DNA from: CAZEQJ01 sp964514385
Lineage (GTDB): Bacteria > Bacteroidota > Bacteroidia > Cytophagales > Cyclobacteriaceae
NCBI GenBank assembly: GCA_964514385.1
Contig: CAZEQJ010000030.1
Coordinates: 1 to 37,283, forward strand
Direction: 5' to 3'
DNA: 37,283 nucleotides
The translations under genes and the position numbers were made by a program. Positions 7,276 to 15,053 of the stretch are shown in pieces. The notes under the pieces were generated by a model that worked only from the letters and a program-made list of their open reading frames with translations, did no database searches and was not told the DNA's origin. How positions within the stretch are numbered: position 1 is the stretch's first letter; the number at the start of each line of letters is the position of its first letter.

Positions 7276-9362
7276 TGGCTGGCCTGAATAGCTGTTATGA
7301 TCACTGTATTGATAATATCTTTCACTGTGCATCCCCGGCTTAAGTCATTTACGGGCTTGTTCAGCCCCTGCAGAACAGGGCCGATAGCTATTGCCTTCGT
7401 TTCCCTTTGTACGGCTTTATAGGTGTTATTTCCTGTGTTCAGGTCCGGGAAGATCAGCACTGTTGCCTTTCCTGCCACTTTTGAGCCCGGCATTTTTTTC
7501 TGACCCACTTCATAATCTACGGCAGCATCGTATTGTATCGGTCCTTCAATCAGCAGGTCTGGTCGTTTTTCTTTCGCTATTTTGGTGGCTTCCCTCACCT
7601 TTTCTACTTCTGCACCTTTACCGCTGGCTCCGGACGAGTAGGAGAGCATGGCTATACGCGGTTCGATATTAAACTGGGCCGCTGTTTCCGCCGACGATAT
7701 GGCGATTTCGGCCAGCTGTTGTGCATCCGGACTTGGGTTTATAGCACAATCACCATAGGCAAGTACCCGGTCTTCAAGGCACATCAGAAAAATGGAGCTT
7801 ACTACATTCACACCCGGTTTTGTTTTTATCAATTGCAATGCCGGCCTTACCGTATGTTGTGTTGTGTGAATAGCACCGCTGACCATACCATCGGCATCAC
7901 CTTCAAGGACCATCATGGTACCAAAATACGACACGTCATTTGCCATGTCTTTGGCCATGTCAAGGTTAACACCCTTTTCTTTTCGCCGCTGGTAGATTGA
8001 TTCTACATAATCAAAAAACCTGGGGTCATTATTAGGCTGAACAATGTTCACCTTCTTTTTATCGAGCGATACACCTGCCCGTGAGGCGGCTTCCTGTATT
8101 TCGGATTCATTGCCCAGCAGGGTGATCTTGACTATTTCGTTATTAATCAGAAATTCTGTCGCCTTCAGAATGCGTTCGTCTGTTCCTTCAGGTAATACTA
8201 TATGTTTTGCGGCAGCCTTTGCCTGTTGTGTGATGTTATATTCAAACATCTGAGGCGTAAGGCCTCTTACTTTTACGTCCTTGATTTTATTATCAAGTGT
8301 TTCCGTATCGATATATCGTTCAAATAAACTTAGCGACAGGTCGATTTTTGTCTGGTTGTCAGCGGTGATATAGCTGTGAATAGTACTGATTCTCGAACTT
8401 GTTTCGTACGTGTTGGTTTTCACGAACAACAAAGGCACCTTTTGAGGCAATCCTTCCAGCAGCTTCATTACCATTTCTGAAGGCTTAAAGCCGGTAGTAA
8501 GCAAAATAGCCGAAATGTTGGGATAGTTTTTGGATATATGTGCCTGCATGGCAGAGATAATAATATCGCCACGGTCACCCGGGGTGATTACCATACAGTT
8601 TTCTGTAATATGTTCCAGATAGTTTTGAAGCTGCATCGCTGCGATCGAGTAGCGGTGCACCTGATTTTGCATATATTCCTGCCCCAGCAGTACTTCAGCT
8701 TCGAGGTATTCAGCAATTTCTTTTACCGTAGGACTCAGCAACACCCTGTCTTCCGGAATTATACTGATCTCTATTCCTTTTTTTACAACATTTTTCAGGG
8801 AAATCAGCAGTTCATGGCTTAACGAAGCATTTGACCGGTTGACCACTACGCTGATCACCTCGCAGTTTTTTTCGAGAAAAGCCTCAATTGCTACGGTTAT
8901 TGGTCGGATTATGTCAGGGATGGCCTTTTTGTCACCACGGCCTATTAACAGTACCGGAATACCCAGGTTCCGCGGTACGTCCACATTGAGGTTTGCCTCC
9001 ATACTGCTTCCTTCAGCTGAAAAATCACTTCCTTCCACCAGCACAAAATCATATTCATCCTGGAGTTTTCTGAATTTCGCAATGATATTGTCAATTACCT
9101 GCTCATAATGTCCTTTGGCAATCAGTTCATTCGCTTCATCAGCCGTGTAAGCGTAGCAGTCGTCATAATCAACATCCAGTTTGAAATAAGTACGGAGAAG
9201 CTCAATATTTTTATCGCGTCGTTTTTTATCTTTGGTATGTATCAGCGGTCGGAAAATGGCAGCCCGTCGGGTTTTGCGCAGCACCATTTCCATGATGCCC
9301 AGACAAACTACTGACTTCCCGCTATGAGGTTCCGATGTAGATACATATATTGATGTGGCCAT
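7272..9362 (-). CDS. pta: Phosphate acetyltransferase, long form with P-loop and DRTGG domains
   Basis: A 696-residue Pta that forms acetyl phosphate from acetyl-CoA. The N-terminal 215 residues form a BioD/CobQ-like P-loop domain (Walker A SEPHSGKS at 9-16), followed by a DRTGG-type region of about 220-330. The catalytic domain from about 370 shows EGTDERILKA, VSGAIHTTQHTVRP, SYSSGASGKGAEVEKV and FPDLNTGNNTYKA. This three-part form is the one found in enterobacterial Pta, where the N-terminal part is regulatory. The ATG at 9362 is clear, with ackA coupled downstream. Together they make the acetate overflow and activation pathway. Confidence 0.96.
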   Translation of the reverse strand: MATSIYVSTSEPHSGKSVVCLGIMEMVLRKTRRAAIFRPLIHTKDKKRRDKNIELLRTYFKLDVDYDDCYAYTADEANELIAKGHYEQVIDNIIAKFRKLQDEYDFVLVEGSDFSAEGSSMEANLNVDVPRNLGIPVLLIGRGDKKAIPDIIRPITVAIEAFLEKNCEVISVVVNRSNASLSHELLISLKNVVKKGIEISIIPEDRVLLSPTVKEIAEYLEAEVLLGQEYMQNQVHRYSIAAMQLQNYLEHITENCMVITPGDRGDIIISAMQAHISKNYPNISAILLTTGFKPSEMVMKLLEGLPQKVPLLFVKTNTYETSSRISTIHSYITADNQTKIDLSLSLFERYIDTETLDNKIKDVKVRGLTPQMFEYNITQQAKAAAKHIVLPEGTDERILKATEFLINNEIVKITLLGNESEIQEAASRAGVSLDKKKVNIVQPNNDPRFFDYVESIYQRRKEKGVNLDMAKDMANDVSYFGTMMVLEGDADGMVSGAIHTTQHTVRPALQLIKTKPGVNVVSSIFLMCLEDRVLAYGDCAINPSPDAQQLAEIAISSAETAAQFNIEPRIAMLSYSSGASGKGAEVEKVREATKIAKEKRPDLLIEGPIQYDAAVDYEVGQKKMPGSKVAGKATVLIFPDLNTGNNTYKAVQRETKAIAIGPVLQGLNKPVNDLSRGCTVKDIINTVIITAIQASQ

Positions 9363-9456
9363 AAAAAGTGTTTGTTTTGTTACTATTTATGCAATGCAAG
9401 TATAGAACATATGTCCGGTTTGAACGTAATGATTTCATATTTAAAAAATTTGTTGA

Positions 9457-10008
9457 ATGACTGATAAATATCAACTGGCAACCTTTGGCAGCGGTTGTTT
9501 CTGGTGTACTGAAGCTGTATTTAAACGTATCGATGGCGTAGTAAAGGTGAAATCGGGGTACTCGGGCGGACATGTAAAGAATCCATCCTATCGTGAGGTT
9601 TGCGAAGGGACTACCGGTCATGCAGAAGTGGTGCAGATTACCTACGATCCGGAAAAGGTCTCTTATGAAGGTTTACTCGAAGTGTTCTTTAAGTCGCATG
9701 ACCCCACTACCTTAAACCGTCAGGGCAATGATGTCGGTACACAATACCGTTCTGCCATTTTTTATCATAGTGACGATCAGAAGACGGTAGCAGAATCAGT
9801 GAAATCCCAACTTGACCGGGAAGCGGTATTTGGGGATCCTATTGTAACTGAGGTAACTCCGTATGACGCTTTCTATCCCGCAGAGGATTATCACGATGAT
9901 TATTTTGCTCAGAATGGCAGCCAGCCTTATTGTGCCTTTGTTGTCAAGCCAAAGGTTGATAAAGTTGAAAAAGTATTTGCAGACTGGCTAAAATCGGAAT
10001 ATAGATAA
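9457..10008 (+). CDS. msrA: Peptide-methionine (S)-S-oxide reductase
   Basis: A 183-residue MsrA. The active-site motif GCFWC is at residues 13-17, with the catalytic Cys at 14. Other family features are TGHAEVVQITYDP, HDPTTLNRQGNDVGTQYRS and the C-terminal AEDYHDDYF. It reduces the S epimer of methionine sulfoxide in proteins, using thioredoxin. There is no signal peptide, so it is cytoplasmic, unlike the MsrB lipoprotein at 20893. Its stop overlaps the start of the patatin-like gene (TAATG). It diverges from pta across a 94-base gap in which I see no clear promoter consensus. Confidence 0.96.
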   Translation: MTDKYQLATFGSGCFWCTEAVFKRIDGVVKVKSGYSGGHVKNPSYREVCEGTTGHAEVVQITYDPEKVSYEGLLEVFFKSHDPTTLNRQGNDVGTQYRSAIFYHSDDQKTVAESVKSQLDREAVFGDPIVTEVTPYDAFYPAEDYHDDYFAQNGSQPYCAFVVKPKVDKVEKVFADWLKSEYR

Positions 10009-10784
10009 TGGAATATGATAAAGGCCTGGTATTAAGCGGTGGGGGAGCCAGATGTATCGCCCATCTTGGCATGATTGCCGCTTTGCGCGAACTTGGACTG
10101 ACATTCGATATCGTCAGCGGAACGAGTGGGGGTGCCATTGTAGGTGCTTTTCTTGCAGCCGGATATGAGGAAAAGGAGGTTGTGAAAATTGCCATGGAAA
10201 GTAAGCTCACGCAGTATTTCAGGCCAGCCTTCTCATGGAAAGGATTTATCCGGCTGGATAAGGTGAAAGAAGTGTTTGCCCGTTACCTTCCCGAAAAATT
10301 CGAAGACCTGGAGTCACCCCTAATCATAAGCACCACCAACTTTTCAAAAGGTGAGCCGGACTACTTTTCATCGGGGCCGCTGTATGACATCCTCATCGCT
10401 TCGTCCTCGATACCGCTGCTCTTTGAGCCTGTCGAGATCAACGGTGATCAGCACGTCGACGGCGGAGTCGTAAATAACTTTCCGGTGCTGGCCCTGAAAG
10501 ACCGGTGCCGCCACCTCACCGGCATGCATTGCAATCCGATTGATAATAGTTTTACGGCAGATCAGGCCAACCCAAAAACCATAGTGGAACGTTCCTTTTT
10601 AATGGCAATCAATGTGAACAGTTCTCATATGATTGATTATTTAGATCTCTATCTTGAGCCTCCTGCGCTTAAGCCTTACAAGGTATTTGACATTAAAAAA
10701 GGGGAGGAAATCTACAACATCGGATATGACTATGTGAAGGCAAATGAAAAAAGCCTCCATCAAAAAATCACCCATGTAATGTAG
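10008..10784 (+). CDS. Patatin-like serine hydrolase (RssA-type)
   Basis: A 258-residue patatin/RssA-family protein. It has the nucleophile elbow GTSGG (Ser40), the DGG catalytic aspartate (151-153) and the oxyanion loop GGGARCIAHLG (11-21). In most family members the loop is GGGxRG; here the final glycine is cysteine, a single G-to-T change in the codon TGT. The protein has no signal peptide or membrane segment and is probably a cytoplasmic or peripheral lipid or ester hydrolase. Substrate unknown. It is translationally coupled to msrA. The change could alter activity or be a tolerated variant. Confidence 0.88.
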   Translation: MEYDKGLVLSGGGARCIAHLGMIAALRELGLTFDIVSGTSGGAIVGAFLAAGYEEKEVVKIAMESKLTQYFRPAFSWKGFIRLDKVKEVFARYLPEKFEDLESPLIISTTNFSKGEPDYFSSGPLYDILIASSSIPLLFEPVEINGDQHVDGGVVNNFPVLALKDRCRHLTGMHCNPIDNSFTADQANPKTIVERSFLMAINVNSSHMIDYLDLYLEPPALKPYKVFDIKKGEEIYNIGYDYVKANEKSLHQKITHVM

Positions 10785-10904
10785 TGGTGATTTTGTATCA
10801 AAATTGGTGAATATACATTGAGGAATTTTCTCTTACTTTGTAACCATATTAACAGGAAACTAAGGTTCAATGGTTATTAAGTGCAATAAGAAAAATTCTC
10901 TCAA

Positions 10905-11450
10905 ATGAAATCAAGTCACGTTATCTTCGTATTGTTACTGGCTCTGGTATTCATGTCTTTCACAACGCAGTTGAGTTATTTTGTGCTTGATTTCTCACCA
11001 CTTAAAAATCAGTTTTTCGGTAAAAGCTACGAGTATAACGGATTCTTATTGTATTCAGCGGATAAGGAAGGTAAAATTTCAGGAGGTAACGATATCGGAA
11101 AATACAGCGACAAAAATGTAGAGGGTGTCTTTTCCCTGCATGGTGCCCATTATTTTGTACTCAAAACAGTAGACAGCAGTCCATTTACCTTATTAAGTTT
11201 TACAGCTATTGACCCAAACCTGGTGGCCAATAATCTTTTTATTGAAGGAAGAAGGCAGGGAAAGGTAATCGTAGTACAGCATTCCGCTATAGGACCTTCA
11301 AAGAAAAAGCAGATCATCCTCAGTCCCGACTTCAAAGACATTGATGAGATACGTATCGGATCCGATGACGGGATCGGAATCTGGAATTATTTCGATGACT
11401 TTTCTATAGGAGTAGAAGCTACCAGCGCGATAGCTTCTACTGAAAATTAA
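10905..11450 (+). CDS. Secreted protein of unknown function
   Basis: A 181-residue protein with an N-terminal signal-like helix (residues 7-22, VIFVLLLALVFMSFTT). The mature part is mixed beta, with VEGVFSLHGAHYFVLKTVD, GKVIVVQHSAI, a run of KKK and a C-terminal EIRIGSDDGIGIWNYFDDFSIG. No lipobox Cys follows the helix, so it is probably exported or anchored by the helix. I do not recognise a family. The preceding 120-base gap holds its likely promoter but no convincing consensus. Its last 40 bases contain a perfect 11-bp inverted repeat, and the stop overlaps the convergent tyrS by four bases. Confidence 0.7.
   Translation: MKSSHVIFVLLLALVFMSFTTQLSYFVLDFSPLKNQFFGKSYEYNGFLLYSADKEGKISGGNDIGKYSDKNVEGVFSLHGAHYFVLKTVDSSPFTLLSFTAIDPNLVANNLFIEGRRQGKVIVVQHSAIGPSKKKQIILSPDFKDIDEIRIGSDDGIGIWNYFDDFSIGVEATSAIASTEN
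11411..11441. repeat. Perfect inverted repeat in the 3' end of a coding region
   Basis: An 11-bp stem (AGTAGAAGCTA pairing with TAGCTTCTACT) with a 9-base loop lies just before the stop of the secreted protein and near the convergent tyrS stop. It may act as a bidirectional 3'-end hairpin. It has no T-run, so a classical intrinsic terminator is uncertain. Confidence 0.55.
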
Positions 11451-12727
11451 TTTACTGATACCAGGTAGTAATTCTTTTTACCTCGCTGTACCAACAGGTA
11501 TTTGTTTTGCAACAGATCGGGGGTCACATTTTCACCTTCGTCTTCCACTTTCCGCTTGTTGATACTTACGCCACCACCTTTGATCATTCGTCTTGCCTCT
11601 CCCTTGCTTGAAAAGATGATACCTTGTGTGATTTCAGACAAAAAGTCAGTCACGTTATTATCCAGTGCAGATTTATCGACTTCTACCCGTGGCACACCTT
11701 CAAAAACAGATAAAATGGTTCGTTCATCCAGTGTGGCAAGGTCTTCGGTAGTTGATTTACCAAAGAGGATCTGAGAGGCTTTTATGGCCATCTCTAAATC
11801 AGCTTTAGAATGCACGGTCTCCGTAACTTCATCAGCTATAGCTTTTTGCAAGGTACGTAGATGTGGCGCTTTTTGATGTTCTTCTTCCAGTGCCAGAATT
11901 TCCTCTTCATCTTTAAGGGTAAAAATACGAATCAGCTTACCTGCATCTTCATCACTGACATTGAGCCAGAACTGATAGAATTTATAAGGACTTGTTCGGT
12001 TGGGGTCAAGCCATACATTACCTTCTTCAGATTTGCCAAATTTTTTACCGTCAGCCCTGGTGATAAGAGGGGAAGTAAGGGCAAAAGACTCAGTGCCACC
12101 CATGCGCCGAATAAGTTCCGTACCGGTTGTTATGTTTCCCCATTGATCGGATCCTCCCATTTGTAAACGTACACCATACTCCTGGTTGAGGTGATAGAAG
12201 TCATATCCTTGAAGCAGCTGATAGGTAAACTCCGTGTAAGAAATACCGGTTTCCATTCGGTTTTTGACAGAGTCTTTTGCCATCATGTAATTGACCGATA
12301 TATGCTTACCCACCTTTCGGAGAAATTCAAGAAATGAAAACTCCCTGAACCAGTCATAGTTGTTTACCATAACGGCCTTATTCGGCCGGTCGGTAAAATC
12401 CAGAAACTGTTCAAGCTGTTTTTTTATGCACTCCTGATTATGTCGCAGTGTATCTTCATCCAGCAGGTTGCGTTCCGATGATTTTCCCGACGGGTCGCCA
12501 ACCATACCTGTTGCTCCTCCGACCAGAGCAAAAGGTGTATGTCCGGCACGCTGAAGAAACCTTAACAGCATGATGGGTACCAGGTTGCCTATATGTAAGC
12601 TATCTGCTGTCGGATCAAAGCCGATATAACCCTTTACTTTATTTTCCGAAATAAATTCTTCTGCTCCGGGGGTAGAGTCGTGGATGAGCCCGCGCCATCT
12701 TAACTCCTCTACAAGATTTTTACTCAT
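11447..12727 (-). CDS. tyrS: Tyrosyl-tRNA synthetase
   Basis: A 426-residue class I synthetase, TyrRS type, that charges tRNA-Tyr with tyrosine. Signature HIGN is at residues 45-48 with the preceding FDPTADSLHIGN, and GGATGMVGDPSGK follows. Tyr-binding MGGSDQWGN and the KMSKS-like loop KFGKS are present. The C-terminal region, with RMIKGGGVSINKRKV, is an S4 RNA-binding domain. Length and order match the family. Its ATG overlaps the desaturase stop as ATGA, an unusual pairing for an essential housekeeping gene, so it may be cotranscribed with the desaturase. Confidence 0.97.
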   Translation of the reverse strand: MSKNLVEELRWRGLIHDSTPGAEEFISENKVKGYIGFDPTADSLHIGNLVPIMLLRFLQRAGHTPFALVGGATGMVGDPSGKSSERNLLDEDTLRHNQECIKKQLEQFLDFTDRPNKAVMVNNYDWFREFSFLEFLRKVGKHISVNYMMAKDSVKNRMETGISYTEFTYQLLQGYDFYHLNQEYGVRLQMGGSDQWGNITTGTELIRRMGGTESFALTSPLITRADGKKFGKSEEGNVWLDPNRTSPYKFYQFWLNVSDEDAGKLIRIFTLKDEEEILALEEEHQKAPHLRTLQKAIADEVTETVHSKADLEMAIKASQILFGKSTTEDLATLDERTILSVFEGVPRVEVDKSALDNNVTDFLSEITQGIIFSSKGEARRMIKGGGVSINKRKVEDEGENVTPDLLQNKYLLVQRGKKNYYLVSVN

Positions 12728-13620
12728 GCTGCCGTTTTCGTTTCCTCCTGTTGTTTGTAACTGTATTTGATCTTACCGGGTACACCTCTCAGGTTTTTCA
12801 CTAGGCCCATCCATGAAAACATCTTCAGGATGTAGTAGGTGATGTCAATCTCCCACCAGAAAAAGCCCTGTCGGGTGCTGGCCATATAGTGGTGATGGTT
12901 GTTATGCCATCCTTCACCGAGCGTTACCAACGCCAAAATTAAGTTATTTCTTGATTTATCCGTTGTTTTATACCGCCGCGATCCAATTAAATGCATCAGG
13001 GAATTGATACTGTATGTCGCGTGATAAAGTACAATTGTACTGGCGAAAAAGCCGATAAGTAAAGCAGAAAGACCTCCTGTCATCCCGCCGTTTACAGCGA
13101 AACCGGCTACAAATACAACCAGCGCAAGTACTACTGGAGGTATGACATGGTTTTTATTCAGCCACACCAGTTCGGGGTACTTGGAGAAATCACGGATAAG
13201 GTTGTATCGTGTTTCCTTATAATTTCTTGATAGAATCCAGCCGAGGTGAGAATATATAAACCCAAATTTATGCATAGAGTGTGGATCCTCCTCGGTATCA
13301 CTGTGTCTGTGATGTACGCGGTGCACAGAAGCCCACCATAATGCACCCTTTTGCAATGATGTCTGTGCCATAAACGCCAGGAAAAACTGGAACCAGCGGC
13401 TTGTTTGAAAACTCCGATGTGAGAAATACCGATGATACCCAGCGGTGATAAAAAACATCCGGATGAAATAAAGTACCCCAAATATTACCCAGTCAAACAG
13501 GGTCGCTCCGGTAAATATAGCCAGAAAGGGGATCAGGTGTAGTGTGACAAAAACAATAACATCCTTCGGCACATAAGTGCTCCTGTTATTATTTCTGCGG
13601 TTCTTTTTAAACTTGTTCAT
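12724..13620 (-). CDS. Membrane acyl-CoA fatty acid desaturase
   Basis: A 298-residue integral membrane protein of the acyl-CoA delta-9 desaturase group. The three histidine boxes that hold a di-iron centre are GYHRYFSHRSF (62-72), HRVHHRHSD (100-108) and EGWHNNHHHY (near 240), with transmembrane helices between them. It introduces a double bond into fatty acyl chains and adjusts membrane fluidity. The N-terminus is strongly basic (NKFKKNRRNNNRS). The ATG at 13620 is the only reasonable start. It overlaps tyrS by the ATGA overlap. Confidence 0.93.
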   Translation of the reverse strand: MNKFKKNRRNNNRSTYVPKDVIVFVTLHLIPFLAIFTGATLFDWVIFGVLYFIRMFFITAGYHRYFSHRSFQTSRWFQFFLAFMAQTSLQKGALWWASVHRVHHRHSDTEEDPHSMHKFGFIYSHLGWILSRNYKETRYNLIRDFSKYPELVWLNKNHVIPPVVLALVVFVAGFAVNGGMTGGLSALLIGFFASTIVLYHATYSINSLMHLIGSRRYKTTDKSRNNLILALVTLGEGWHNNHHHYMASTRQGFFWWEIDITYYILKMFSWMGLVKNLRGVPGKIKYSYKQQEETKTAA

Positions 13621-13674
13621 AAACAGCGAAATAATAAAATTAAATTTAACACAGCATTACGAGTGCCTCAGGAA

Positions 13675-14238
13675 CTATTCAATCAACGGAGGGATAACCC
13701 CCATAGCAATCTGGGGATTATTATGTACATGATCTTCAGGATGAGTACTACCGCATTCAAAATCCCAGTCTTCAGGATTCAGATGAATGTAAATGACGCA
13801 ATTCGTAATATTTTTATTATCGGATCCGAAACTCCAGAATTCAGATTCTATAGTGAGTGATCCGTTTCCATTTTCATCAATTTCAATGTTGCCTACATCA
13901 CCCGCAAAAGGCCTGCCCCAGCGCTCTCCCATGTTGAGCTGATCGCATATGTAGGTATTTTCGTCAAGTCCCATATTAAAATGAGGTTCACCATCGCCGC
14001 ATAGTGCCTGGTGAATATGCACGGCGTGACTTCTGCCAGGCCACATATTTCGAAGCTGAATGGTAAGGACTACACTATTTTCTTTTTGGTAGAATGTGGC
14101 TGTTCCGATGTCTTTGCTTCCTGCCGCTACTAGGGATTCCAGTTGCAGCTCAGCCACAGGGATAGGTTCATTCTTTTCTGTACAGGCGTACATAAAAAGA
14201 ACAAAAATGGCCAAAAGCAGGTGATAATCTATCTTCAC
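13675..14238 (-). CDS. Cu/Zn superoxide dismutase-like lipoprotein with a probably lost zinc site
   Basis: A 187-residue lipoprotein with lipobox LFMYAC (Cys19) and a SOD-fold core: GTATFY, HAVHIH, PHFN, FAGDVGNIEI, DGNGSL-like NGNGSL and CVIYIHLNPEDW. Copper ligand positions appear kept (His74, His76, His86, His142). Zn ligand Asp114 remains, but the two histidines that usually bind zinc are absent (F where RH-x-GD is expected, no HGG loop). The active-site Arg and the final Cys of GxR...CGVI look like Gln and Met. It may be a copper-only SOD or another copper protein. Start: GTG at 14238 gives a good signal peptide; a TTG at 14256 also exists. Confidence 0.75.
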   Translation of the reverse strand: MKIDYHLLLAIFVLFMYACTEKNEPIPVAELQLESLVAAGSKDIGTATFYQKENSVVLTIQLRNMWPGRSHAVHIHQALCGDGEPHFNMGLDENTYICDQLNMGERWGRPFAGDVGNIEIDENGNGSLTIESEFWSFGSDNKNITNCVIYIHLNPEDWDFECGSTHPEDHVHNNPQIAMGVIPPLIE

Positions 14239-14280
14239 GTAGTCTTTAACGCGCAAAACAGGAAACTAGTTTATTAATCA

Positions 14281-15021
14281 TTAAAAAAACCAGAGGTTAA
14301 TCGCCATTACTATTACCATCGATACGATGAACCATCGGATCCATTTCTGATTGACCCTTACGGACCATCGGGCCGCTAACCACCCCCCAATTCCATTTCC
14401 AACGGCAAGTGTAATACCCATCGGCCAATTAATCAAGTCTGCCCATATGAAATATATCAGTACAAAGAAAGTATAGATAAAAACGATGATCACCTTTAAG
14501 GCATTCGTAACGTGAATTGAAAGTCCGTTGAACCTGTGCAATACAGCGATGATAATAAAGCCAACACCTGCCTGGATGAAGCCTCCGTAAACCCCAATAA
14601 AGAAAAACATCATATAAGTGATCAAAGGACGGGATATTTCTTCATGGGTGACTGCCTTACGGGTGCTGGGCAGGAGCAAGGAAAAGGCCACCAATATCAT
14701 GATGATGACAATGATTTTTTTGAAGGCTTCATCCGAAAGGGTAGTAGTAATATAGGATCCTGCCAATGCACCCAAAATGGCTGAAATAGATATCGGTATC
14801 GCCTTTTTGAAAACATGAATACCTTTGGAGCGAAACCCGAGCGCGCTGGTGGCTCCCTGCGTGAAAATCGCCAACCGGTTGGTGGCGTTAGCGACAGATG
14901 GAGGCAATCCCATGAACATCAACATTGGCAGGGTGAAAAGTGATCCGCCACCAGCAACCGAATTTATGCCTCCGGCAACGATACCAAGAAAAAAGAGTAA
15001 AACCAGGTTGATGCTATCCAA
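14281..15021 (-). CDS. TSUP-family (TauE/SafE) anion exporter
   Basis: A 246-residue membrane protein of the TauE/SafE (TSUP) family, with seven or eight hydrophobic segments. The N-terminal signature is GGINSVAGGGSLFTLPMLM followed by GLPPSVANATNRLA, and a repeat of the fold appears after the central loop (GGFIQAGVGFIIIAVL, NALKVIIVFIYT). Members export sulfite, sulfoacetate and other small anions; the substrate here cannot be read from the sequence. The start is TTG at 15021, only 32 bases from the divergent ligD ATG. No ATG occurs before residue 34. Confidence 0.9.
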   Translation of the reverse strand: MDSINLVLLFFLGIVAGGINSVAGGGSLFTLPMLMFMGLPPSVANATNRLAIFTQGATSALGFRSKGIHVFKKAIPISISAILGALAGSYITTTLSDEAFKKIIVIIMILVAFSLLLPSTRKAVTHEEISRPLITYMMFFFIGVYGGFIQAGVGFIIIAVLHRFNGLSIHVTNALKVIIVFIYTFFVLIYFIWADLINWPMGITLAVGNGIGGWLAARWSVRVNQKWIRWFIVSMVIVMAINLWFF

Positions 15022-15053
15022 TAGAATGAAAATTTACGGTAAATTTAATAGTA

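Noticed and set aside
7276..7332. Upstream extension of ackA
   Set aside because: The added 19 residues are not family-like and lie inside pta coding sequence.
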